From NCBI RefSeq assembly GCF_004208415.1, contig NZ_CP035758.1, positions 6,138,001-6,202,000 of the forward strand: DNA of 64,000 nt, written 5' to 3'. This document shows, piece after piece, positions 44,173-51,172 of the stretch (positions within the stretch are counted from its first letter, which is position 1; each line of letters opens with the position of its first letter). Position numbers and translations under genes: made by a program. The notes under the pieces are model-generated. The model was not told the DNA's origin. It saw only the letters and a program-made list of their open reading frames with translations, and did no database searches. The stretch comes from Ktedonosporobacter rubrisoli (GTDB lineage: Bacteria; Chloroflexota; Ktedonobacteria; Ktedonobacterales; Ktedonobacteraceae).

Positions 44173-44338
44173 GCGCCTAGTATAACATAGTGGCCAGTGG
44201 TTGTAACTTGTAATCACCCAAGAGGTGCATTTCAGTACTTTCTCTGCTAAGAGGTTACACGACTTTCACCCTCGACGCCCTTACATATCTCTGATACAAT
44301 TCTTTAAGGATTTATTAAAGAAAGGAGAATCTTCTGGT

Positions 44339-45049
44339 ATGCTTGATACAAATGCCCAGGGGAATCAACATAAATTGCCCATGCAGGGCATTCACCAGCC
44401 CAAACGGGAGGAGGTACTCAAGCTTCCACGCGTGCATATCTCAAGTCATCCAGTCATGGAGCACAAAATGACAGCCTTGCGCGATAAAACTACGCAGCCG
44501 CCGGATTTTTATCGCCTGGTCAAAGAGATAGGTGCACTGCTTGCCTATGAGGCCACGGCCTCCCTCACGCTGCAAGAATGCGATATCGAGACGCCATTAA
44601 AACCTATGCGCGGGCGCCGGCTGGCCGGAGGTATCGGCATCACTCCTATTTTGCGCGCCGGCCTTGGCCTGGCCGAGGGGTTCCGTGAAGTTATCTCGGA
44701 TGCGCAAATCTGGCATTTGGGCCTGCGCCGCGACGAGCGCACGCTACAAGCCCAGGAATACTACAACCAGCTCCCTCACCAGGTAAACTTGCAAGTATGC
44801 TACGCGGTTGACCCGATGCTGGCCACTGGCGGCTCGGCTATCGATGCTGTAAACATTCTTAAGCGCCGGGGGATTGATCGCATCTCATATGTGGGGATCA
44901 TTGCGGCTCCCTATGGGCTACTCAAGCTCTCGCAGACCCATCCCGATATTGATATCTATGTCGCGGCCCTCGATGAGGAGCTCAACGAACTTGGCTATAT
45001 TGTCCCTGGCCTGGGCGACGCCGGCGACCGCCAGTTCGGAACGCTATAA
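44339..45049 (+). CDS. upp: Uracil phosphoribosyltransferase
   Basis: Salvages uracil to UMP using PRPP. The sequence from LPRVHISSHPVMEHKMTALR onward is the standard 208-residue Upp: GIGITPILRAGLGLAEGF, then the PRPP loop AVDPMLATGGSAIDAVNIL and the uracil-binding GYIVPGLGDAGDRQFGT. It has an N-terminal extension of about 25 residues (MLDTNAQGNQHKLPMQ...). AAAGGAG lies 11 bases from the ATG at 44339. The frame is open further upstream to 44225, but that part is not protein-like. Confidence 0.95.
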   Translation: MLDTNAQGNQHKLPMQGIHQPKREEVLKLPRVHISSHPVMEHKMTALRDKTTQPPDFYRLVKEIGALLAYEATASLTLQECDIETPLKPMRGRRLAGGIGITPILRAGLGLAEGFREVISDAQIWHLGLRRDERTLQAQEYYNQLPHQVNLQVCYAVDPMLATGGSAIDAVNILKRRGIDRISYVGIIAAPYGLLKLSQTHPDIDIYVAALDEELNELGYIVPGLGDAGDRQFGTL

Positions 45050-45109
45050 ATTCGCTCGCTTGTTCGCGAGGCCTCTGCATTATTGTAATTATATAAAGGA
45101 TTGATACCT

Positions 45110-45586
45110 GTGCCTACATCTTCAGACTCTTTTTCGTCAGAAGAGGATCAGAACTTATCAAATGCACAACCTGTGGAAGAGAACTCTGCCACCACTCATG
45201 AACAGCAGGAAACATCCGAACCAACAACCCAAGAGCCAGCTTCAGCACAGGCACCTGAAGCAGCACAGCCAGCAGAGATACAAGACGAGGCCAATGGTGG
45301 CCCGCTCGGTTGTTGTCTGGGAATCATGGTTGGGCTAGTACTCAGCCTTTCTATTGCAATACTCAGCCGTATATACGCAGATCAGCTCGCCGGCATTTTC
45401 AGCGGAAACCTTACGCTTATTGTGCGCATAGTTATGGCCATTGTGGCCATCGTGGCCGCTATCCTTTGTGGCTATTTTGGGTGGAAAATCGGTAAGAAAT
45501 TATATCGCGTCTATGAACCGCCCGTTATAAAAGAGAGGAAGCGACCGCCAAAACATAAGTCCAAAGCCAGGCCCAGACAAGTTTGA
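45110..45586 (+). CDS. Small membrane protein with acidic N-terminal tail
   Basis: A 158-residue protein of unknown function. The first 65 residues are rich in Glu, Gln, Thr and Ala (low complexity, probably disordered). Two helices follow at about 68-92 (GCCLGIMVGLVLSLSIAIL) and 102-127, then a strongly basic tail (ERKRPPKHKSKARPR). The GTG at 45110 is chosen because AAAGGA is 9 bases upstream; a TTG at 45101 is too close to it. It follows upp by 60 bases and may be on the same transcript. Confidence 0.6.
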   Translation: MPTSSDSFSSEEDQNLSNAQPVEENSATTHEQQETSEPTTQEPASAQAPEAAQPAEIQDEANGGPLGCCLGIMVGLVLSLSIAILSRIYADQLAGIFSGNLTLIVRIVMAIVAIVAAILCGYFGWKIGKKLYRVYEPPVIKERKRPPKHKSKARPRQV

Positions 45587-45888
45587 GCCCGGGCTTGAAA
45601 AATATAGTCAGCTAGAGAAAAGTTGAGCCTGAACATCGGGAAGCAGAAGAAGCTACTGAGCTTCGCTTGGAACGCGAGGTCGGTCGCGACCCGGCACGCT
45701 GCCAGCACCGCTGCGTGCGCCTACCTCTCTACTTCATTCGCTGCGCCCACCGAGAACGGCTAACAAAAATAAGTTAAAAAGTCTTACTTCTCATAGAGCT
45801 TAGCCAGGGTCTCTGGCCCTTCAAGAGAGAATGATAGCTTAAGAGAGCCAGCAAATTTGCTGATGGTAATAAAAAGGGAGGAAATTTT
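45587..45888. other. Intergenic region, 302 bases
   Basis: Contains a 10-base palindrome GGTCGCGACC (45682-45691) inside a GC-rich patch, followed by an AT-rich stretch. A minus-strand open frame ends here, but it mirrors the DppA gene and is rejected. Nothing else is supported. Confidence 0.35.
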
Positions 45889-46704
45889 ATGCGTGTGGTT
45901 ATCTTTTGCGATATGGAAGGAGTCTCCTGTATCGAGACCTGGGAACAGGTCACCGGCGGTACAGCTCTTTATGAGGAATGTCGCAAGCTTTATACTAATG
46001 AAATGAATGCAGCGGTACGCGGGGCACGCGCGGCCGGAGCGACTGAGGTGATTGTGGTCGATTGTCACGGTGCAGGCGGGGCTTACAATTTCAAGAGCTT
46101 TGTGCCCGAGATGCTTGAATCGGGGGCCGAATATGTTTTCGGGCATCCCTGGGCTCGCTACATCGAGGGCTTTGAGAAGGGCTGCGATGCTATCCTGTTT
46201 GTGGGCGCGCACGCTATGGCCGGAACGCCCAATGGCGTTTTGTGCCATACTGTCTCTACGGAGGCCTGGCACAATGCCTGGATCAACGATACGCTGGTCG
46301 GCGAGAGCGGCATTATTGCGGCCATTGCTGGCTGCTGGGATGTTCCGGTGGTATTTGCCTCTGGCGATGAGGTCACCTGCCAGGAAGTACATGATCTCCT
46401 TGGCGAAAAGGTGGTAACGGCCCAGGTCAAGACGGGTCTGGGACGCTTCTCCGCACGCAATATGGCGCCCAAGGATGCCTGCTCGCTCATTGAGATGCGC
46501 GTGGCACAGTCGTTAAGCGTGCGCAACTGGCCCAAGCCCTACAAGGTTCCCGGTCCCGTAACGTTCAGGGTAGAACTGGTCTCTCCGGATTGCGCTGATG
46601 TCTATATAGGGCGCGAAGGAGTGGTCATCGAGGGGCCGCGTACGGTCTCTTCAACTTCCGACACGTTCTGGAAAGCCTGGGATCAGTTCTGGTATCGCCA
46701 CTAA
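45889..46704 (+). CDS. M55 family D-aminopeptidase (DppA-like)
   Basis: A 271-residue zinc peptidase of the DppA family, which cuts D-amino-acid dipeptides such as D-Ala-D-Ala. Metal ligands are visible in FCDMEGVSC (Asp8, Glu10), DCHGAGG (His near 60) and GAHAM (His near 104), with the acidic GES and EVTC segments later. In Bacillus such enzymes form a decamer and serve in cell-wall peptide use. A consensus GGGAGGA precedes the ATG. No dpp transporter genes are adjacent. A strongly structured RNA region follows the stop. Confidence 0.92.
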   Translation: MRVVIFCDMEGVSCIETWEQVTGGTALYEECRKLYTNEMNAAVRGARAAGATEVIVVDCHGAGGAYNFKSFVPEMLESGAEYVFGHPWARYIEGFEKGCDAILFVGAHAMAGTPNGVLCHTVSTEAWHNAWINDTLVGESGIIAAIAGCWDVPVVFASGDEVTCQEVHDLLGEKVVTAQVKTGLGRFSARNMAPKDACSLIEMRVAQSLSVRNWPKPYKVPGPVTFRVELVSPDCADVYIGREGVVIEGPRTVSSTSDTFWKAWDQFWYRH

Positions 46705-46725
46705 TCTAATGTCCCCATACAAAAA

Positions 46726-46821
46726 AGCTCTTATACGCAGCGAGACCGCAAAATGCATAGAGCTTTGTCTATAAGAGCTCAAAAGGGAGGGCTTCGGACC
46801 AGTCGTCCGGGGTCCTTCCTT
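46726..46821 (+). ncRNA. Two-hairpin structured RNA region downstream of the DppA-like gene
   Basis: First, a perfect 10-bp helix AGCTCTTATA/TATAAGAGCT (46726-46735 with 46770-46779) has a 34-nt interior holding another AGAGCT copy that could form an alternative stem. Second, 46783-46799 pairs with 46805-46821 as an unbroken 17-bp helix with a 5-nt CAGTC loop. Four of its pairs are G-U only in plus-strand RNA, which favours that strand. On the minus strand the first helix is followed by TTTTTT, so it can also terminate minus transcripts. No gene is supported between 46705 and 47009. Confidence 0.55.
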
Positions 46822-46934
46822 CGCGCCTGGAACCATATTTCTACAGGTCTATTCTGAGCAATTTGTGCTCTCTAAAGCCAGGCAACTCAGCGCTTCTTGA
46901 TGCCTCCTCCTTGCTTCTTACGAGCAAACGTCCC

Positions 46935-46964
46935 TTGACTTTTCCTCTCCATTTCTCCTATACT
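46935..46964 (+). promoter_or_regulatory. Promoter of the TetR gene
   Basis: TTGACT (46935-46940), an 18-nt spacer and TATACT (46959-46964). The -10 box overlaps the left end of the operator palindrome. Confidence 0.75.
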
Positions 46965-46989
46965 TACTTAGTAAGTTTACTAAGTAAGT
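46962..46989. promoter_or_regulatory. 28-bp operator palindrome of the TetR regulator
   Basis: ACTTACTTAGTAA (46962-46974), two central bases, then TTACTAAGTAAGT (46977-46989): 13-bp perfect arms. It covers the -10 box end and the expected transcription start, so bound repressor would block its own promoter. Confidence 0.85.
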
Positions 46990-47009
46990 TTGGAAACGAG
47001 GCAATGATT

Positions 47010-47657
47010 ATGGCAAGGACGGAGAGAGGGCGAGCATTAACGCGACAGCTTGTGCTGGAGGCTGCTCTTGAGTTGATGGATAGAGAGGGGCCTGAGGGAT
47101 TCAATATGCGCAAGCTGGGAGCGGCTTTAGGTGTCGAAGCTATGTCGCTCTATAATCACATCAAGAACAAAGAGGATTTGCTGGATGGGGTTATTGAAAT
47201 GCTTCTCTTGCAAGCGCCCTATCCCCAGCGGCCAGATATTACGCCATATGTCGAGCTGTGGGATTTCGCGCATGCGTATCGCGATGTTCTGCGCGCTCAC
47301 CCACGGATAATCTCTCTGGTGGCCTTACGCCAGTTGCGTACCGAGCCCTCGCTGGCGATTCTCGAACGCCTTGTCGCCGCGCTGCACAGGGCGAATGTCA
47401 AAGGTGTGCGCGCGCTATATGCAGTCAATAGTTTTGCCGGTTTTATCATCGGGCATGCTTTTTTTGATATTACGAGTATCTCGGTTCCGATGGCATCACA
47501 TGAAGACGATGTGGTAGAGGTATGGGAACGCCTCCCGGCCAGGCGCTATCCAGCCCTGCACGCCTCACTACCGGCATTCAAGCAATGGGACGCGGACCAG
47601 GAGTTTGATTTCGGCTTGCGCGTGCTCTTACAAGGTATTCTCCTTCCCGATGAATAA
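47010..47657 (+). CDS. TetR family regulator with TetR_C-type ligand domain
   Basis: A 215-residue regulator. The HTH reads LVLEAALELMDREGPEGFNM, then RKLGAALGVEAMSLYNHIKN, which is the tetracycline-repressor type (SLYxH(V/I)xNK). The C-terminal part resembles TetR_C_1. The ATG at 47010 is used because GAGG lies 8 bases upstream; the ATG at 47004 is too close. It is almost certainly self-repressed through the adjoining palindrome. The next gene, an FAD-dependent monooxygenase similar to TetX-like enzymes, begins 171 bases later and is a likely co-regulated partner. Confidence 0.9.
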   Translation: MARTERGRALTRQLVLEAALELMDREGPEGFNMRKLGAALGVEAMSLYNHIKNKEDLLDGVIEMLLLQAPYPQRPDITPYVELWDFAHAYRDVLRAHPRIISLVALRQLRTEPSLAILERLVAALHRANVKGVRALYAVNSFAGFIIGHAFFDITSISVPMASHEDDVVEVWERLPARRYPALHASLPAFKQWDADQEFDFGLRVLLQGILLPDE

Positions 47658-47828
47658 GAGTGCCTTTGTCCGGCACTTAGCGAGGAATGCGTCAGCCCGC
47701 AGAAGCTAGCTGGACTGCAAAGATCCTGATATACAAATCATTTTAGCATATACATCATTATGTCTGCACATTTTTACAGCATGTTGTGACCAATTCTGAG
47801 AATGCAATTCAGGAGAATAAGAGGAAAG

Positions 47829-49031
47829 ATGAAAAATCAGAACATTCTCATTTCCGGCGGGAGTATTGCCGGGCCAGCCCTGGCCCACTTGCTGAGCCGC
47901 TACGGCTTCCGTCCCACCGTCGTCGAGCGCACTCCCAGGCTGCGCGAAGGGGGATACAAGGTCGATATTCGGGGGGTAGCGGTTGAGGTCGCCAGGCGTA
48001 TGGAAATTCTGCCCGATATTCGGCGGGCCAGCACCAATATGCGAGGCGGCACGTTTGTGGCTAATAACAATAAGCCAATTGCCACGATGCCCGCTGACTT
48101 CTTCAATTCACGTGCGCAAGGGGACGATGAGATCATGCGCGAGGATCTGTCACGCATCCTTTATGAGCGAACGCGCCAGACTGTCGAGTACATCTTTGGC
48201 GATTCAATTGCCTCTATCGAGCAGGGCGAGGAGGGCGTGGCGGTAACTTTCGAGCGCGGCGAATCCCGAACCTTTGATCTGGTGGTGGGCGCTGATGGCT
48301 TGCATTCCAACGTTCGTGGGCTTGCCTTCGGAGCTGAAGCAGATTTTATTCGCCACCTTGACGCCTATGTCTCGATCTTTACCACCTCCAACTTTTTACA
48401 TCTTGAACATTGGGAGCTCTATCACTATGCGCCCGGCAAATTCGTTAGTCTTTACAGCTCACGCGATAGCAGTAAGGCCATGAGCTTTTTCTTTTTCAGT
48501 TCTCCACAGCTTGACTATGACTATCGCGATAGCGCACAACAAAAACAGCTGCTGGCCACACACTTTGCCACCGACAAGTGGCAAGCCATGCCACATTTGC
48601 TCAAAGCGGCTTGGGATGCGCCAGACTTTTACTTCGACTCAGTGAGCCAGATTCAGATGGAGCGCTGGTCGGCTGGCCGCATTACGCTCCTTGGCGATGC
48701 CGCCTATTGTCCATCGCCCGCCTCCGGGCAGGGAACAAGCCTGGCCCTGGTAGGAGCCTATGTGCTGGCCGGGGAACTGGCAAAGGCCGCCGGTGATTAC
48801 GCTAGCGCGTTTGCCCGCTATGAGCAGGTGATGCGCGGCTACGTCAGCGTGAATCAGAAGCTAGCCGGGGCCGTCAAAGATTTTGTGCCGCAGACCCGCG
48901 TGCAGCTCTGGCTACGCACTCAGGCCATTCGCCTGCTGCCATACCTACCAAAGAGCCTTGCCGTGAACAAGATGATGCAGGACACGCAACGGGCTACCAA
49001 CGCCATCACACTCGAAGATTACGCAAGTTGA
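47829..49031 (+). CDS. FAD-dependent aromatic-type monooxygenase
   Basis: A 400-residue flavoprotein of the PHBH/TetX group that hydroxylates aromatic or polyketide substrates with NAD(P)H and O2. It has the dinucleotide-binding GGSIAGPALAHLLSRYGF, the middle motif VVGADGLHSNVRG and the FAD motif LLGDAAYCPSPASGQGTSLA. The length and C-terminus (helical, no thioredoxin-like domain) are as in TetX-like antibiotic-inactivating enzymes. The ATG at 47829 follows GAGGAAAG. With its TetR neighbour it may form a drug-response pair; the substrate is unknown. Confidence 0.88.
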   Translation: MKNQNILISGGSIAGPALAHLLSRYGFRPTVVERTPRLREGGYKVDIRGVAVEVARRMEILPDIRRASTNMRGGTFVANNNKPIATMPADFFNSRAQGDDEIMREDLSRILYERTRQTVEYIFGDSIASIEQGEEGVAVTFERGESRTFDLVVGADGLHSNVRGLAFGAEADFIRHLDAYVSIFTTSNFLHLEHWELYHYAPGKFVSLYSSRDSSKAMSFFFFSSPQLDYDYRDSAQQKQLLATHFATDKWQAMPHLLKAAWDAPDFYFDSVSQIQMERWSAGRITLLGDAAYCPSPASGQGTSLALVGAYVLAGELAKAAGDYASAFARYEQVMRGYVSVNQKLAGAVKDFVPQTRVQLWLRTQAIRLLPYLPKSLAVNKMMQDTQRATNAITLEDYAS

Positions 49032-49135
49032 TAAGCTCAGCGCATTGACAGATGCACGGCAAACTGCTACATTGGGATTTCAGGCAAGGATGAAATAATT
49101 ATAATGCAGCAGGAACGCTGCACTTTTTCTGGATT

Positions 49136-50890
49136 ATGACTGATATACGACGACATTTGCCGCTCATTATCTCCTGCCTGCGCCGGCAACTGGCCCAACA
49201 GAGTTCGGTCGAGGCGAGCAGAACAGAGCTTGGCAAGCTGCTGCCGGCCAGCTATGGCATCAATGCCGGCAGTCTACAGAGCGCGCAAGGGGAGCGCTCA
49301 GCTCCCTTCGAGATCGTTATCTACGATAAGACTATCCCCAGCCCTCAAGCAGAGTGTGAGCCGGCCGGACTGGATATCCGCCGCGCCCTGGCCGTAATTA
49401 AGCTGGCTCAGGCTGCCGATATGGACACGCTGGCCCACTCTATAGAAGCGATAGCCAGCGCCAAACGCCTGCGCCCGGCTATCCCTATCATGCCCGAGCA
49501 ACTCAAAAACCCAAGCCGCGTGCTGAGCAAGCTGCTTCCTTTGGGTATTATCATTGTCCAGCAACTCAACGATGCCAAGAATTATGATCAGGAGGGCTTG
49601 ATCCTGGGCCTTGATGCTTTGTTAAAAGATCAGAACGCTTTACTGCGGCCAGATTTTTTGCTTGTGCCGGGGTCACAGCTCTCTTATCAGAACCCATTGT
49701 TTGAGCAGGCGCCCTTTAGCGAGACGACGATAAATATTGCCTGTGAGCCAGCTTTGAGTCGCCCGCGCAGCTGCTATGTCTGCAAGCAAAGGTTTACACG
49801 TCGCCACTTTTTCTATCCTTACTTATGCCTGCCCTGCGCCGATCTTAACTATCGCAAGCGCACAATCCCGTTGGAGCTGACAGGACGCTGCGCCCTGGTC
49901 ACGGGAGCGCGCATCAGGATCGGCTACGCGACGGCGCTGCGCCTGCTGCGGGCCGGAGCGCACGTGATCGCGACTACGCGTTTTCCTCACGATGCTGCGC
50001 GCCGCTATAGCAGTGAGCCGGATTTTGCCGAGTGGCAAGAACGCCTGCAGATCTATGGCCTTGATTTCCGCAATCTGCCCGTGCTTGAACACTTTATTGC
50101 GCATCTGCAAGCCACTTACTCCGGCCTTGACATTTTGATTAATAATGCGGCACAAACCGTGCGCCGTCCCGTGCAGTATTATGCGGCCCTGCAGGCCGGT
50201 GAGGCCATGTCGCTCAGCACGCTGCCAGCCGAACAGCAACTGCTCATACGCCAATCGCATATAGCGCTTCCTGCGCCAGCATTTCCACGCGCTGAGGAAG
50301 CGCAACGGTTATTTGCCAGCTCACCGCTTGCTTTAGCCCAAGCTGACGAGTCAGCGGCGCTCGCAGCGCCTATAACAGGCAGAGAGGTTGAACCCGTGCC
50401 GCCGCACAATGGCGATCAGCCAAATAGCTGGACCTTGCGGCTCGATGAGATCTCGCTTAGCGAATTTTTAGAGGTACAGGTGATTAATGTCACGGCGCCC
50501 TTCTTGCTGATCAGCCGTCTGCGCCCTCTCATACGCAATAGCAGCTTCCCTGAGCGCTTTGTCGTAAATGTCTCGGCGATTGAAGGGCAATTTGCGCACG
50601 TAAAGCAAGGCTCGCATCCCCATACAAACATGGCCAAGGCCTCGCTCAATATGCTCACGCATAGCGCGGCTGCCGACCTGGCCACCGACCATATCTATAT
50701 GAATAGCGTCGATCCCGGTTGGATCTCGCTGCAAACGCTTGATCCCGAGAGCACAGTCCTGCCGGAAGGCTTGCCGCTCGATCTTGTCGATGCTGCGGCG
50801 CGCATCTGCGATCCCATCTTTACAGGCATCCAGAGCGGGAAAGCCAGCTCTGGACAGTTCTATAAGGATTATCAAGCCGCTTCCTGGTAA
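49136..50890 (+). CDS. DUF6602-like / zinc-ribbon / SDR fusion protein
   Basis: A 584-residue three-part protein. Residues about 10-205 resemble DUF6602 (LGKLLPASYGINAGSLQS, then APFEIVIYD). Cys213, Cys216, Cys231 and Cys234 form a treble-clef-like zinc ribbon. Residues about 248-580 are a short-chain dehydrogenase with TGARIRIG, the NNAA motif and a long insert. The catalytic Tyr of YxxxK is absent: the segment reads HTNMAKASLNML, with Thr at the Tyr position, and the end reads QFYKDY. Related SDRs with TNMAK and KDY endings exist, so the change is probably a subfamily trait, but the redox activity is doubtful. It lies directly upstream of the tRNA-like cluster. Confidence 0.75.
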   Translation: MTDIRRHLPLIISCLRRQLAQQSSVEASRTELGKLLPASYGINAGSLQSAQGERSAPFEIVIYDKTIPSPQAECEPAGLDIRRALAVIKLAQAADMDTLAHSIEAIASAKRLRPAIPIMPEQLKNPSRVLSKLLPLGIIIVQQLNDAKNYDQEGLILGLDALLKDQNALLRPDFLLVPGSQLSYQNPLFEQAPFSETTINIACEPALSRPRSCYVCKQRFTRRHFFYPYLCLPCADLNYRKRTIPLELTGRCALVTGARIRIGYATALRLLRAGAHVIATTRFPHDAARRYSSEPDFAEWQERLQIYGLDFRNLPVLEHFIAHLQATYSGLDILINNAAQTVRRPVQYYAALQAGEAMSLSTLPAEQQLLIRQSHIALPAPAFPRAEEAQRLFASSPLALAQADESAALAAPITGREVEPVPPHNGDQPNSWTLRLDEISLSEFLEVQVINVTAPFLLISRLRPLIRNSSFPERFVVNVSAIEGQFAHVKQGSHPHTNMAKASLNMLTHSAAADLATDHIYMNSVDPGWISLQTLDPESTVLPEGLPLDLVDAAARICDPIFTGIQSGKASSGQFYKDYQAASW

Positions 50891-50906
50891 TCGAGCCATA
50901 ATAGCA

Positions 50907-50935
50907 TTGATGTATTTATCCCTTTCCACTATAAT
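50907..50935 (+). promoter_or_regulatory. Promoter of tRNA-like pair A1-B1
   Basis: TTGATG (50907-50912), a 17-nt spacer and TATAAT (50930-50935). The predicted start near 50942 is about 20 bases before element A1. Confidence 0.7.
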
Positions 50936-50960
50936 ACAGGCACCGGCATCGTTCGGTCGA

Positions 50961-51036
50961 TATGCGGAAGTAGCTTAGAGGCTAGAGCACCGGATTGCCA
51001 ATCTGAAGACGAGGGTTCGACTCCTTCCTTCCCATA
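50961..51036 (+). ncRNA. tRNA-like element A1 (GCC anticodon position)
   Basis: Folds as a cloverleaf. The acceptor is GGAAG/CTTCC plus an outer TATG/CATA after a bulged C50965, about 9 bp in all. The D-arm is GCTT/GAGC. The anticodon arm has loop TTGCCAA and a C-A mismatch at its base. The variable loop is 4 nt, and the T-arm is GAGGG-TTCGACT-CCTTC. There is no CCA end. The extended, bulged acceptor and weak anticodon stem argue against a normal tRNA-Gly. It is the first half of a tandem pair. Confidence 0.7.
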
Positions 51037-51041
51037 GCGCA

Positions 51042-51117
51042 GTGGGGGTGTAGTGCAAGGTCAGCATAGTATTCGGCCAGGATACTGATGTCGGGTTCGA
51101 GTCCCGATCACCTCCAC
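51042..51117 (+). ncRNA. tRNA-like element B1
   Basis: The acceptor is GTGGGGGTG (51042-51050) with CACCTCCAC (51109-51117), 9 bp with one wobble. The D-arm is GTGC/GCAT with loop AAGGTCA. The anticodon arm is GTATTC/GGATAC, closing a 5-nt loop GGCCA, so position 33 would be G and not U. The T-arm is a perfect TCGGG-TTCGAGT-CCCGA, with one unpaired T between it and the acceptor. It lies 5 bases after A1 and 55 bases before the LRV gene start. Confidence 0.75.
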
Positions 51118-51172
51118 TCCTTCCTTGATTGACCCGCCAAACGAGCAGAGAGAAGGTTCGGGTATTTTTTGT

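Noticed and set aside
45784..46392. 202-codon minus-strand frame
   Set aside because: It mirrors the well-supported DppA-like gene on the plus strand.
46828..46840. T-box motif (CTGGAACC)
   Set aside because: No specifier stem or antiterminator, and the following genes are TetR/monooxygenase with their own promoter.
50961..51036. Element A1 as a normal tRNA-Gly(GCC)
   Set aside because: Two acceptor mismatches in the 7-bp register, a C-A pair at the anticodon-stem base, no CCA, and a better 9-bp bulged acceptor shared with A2.
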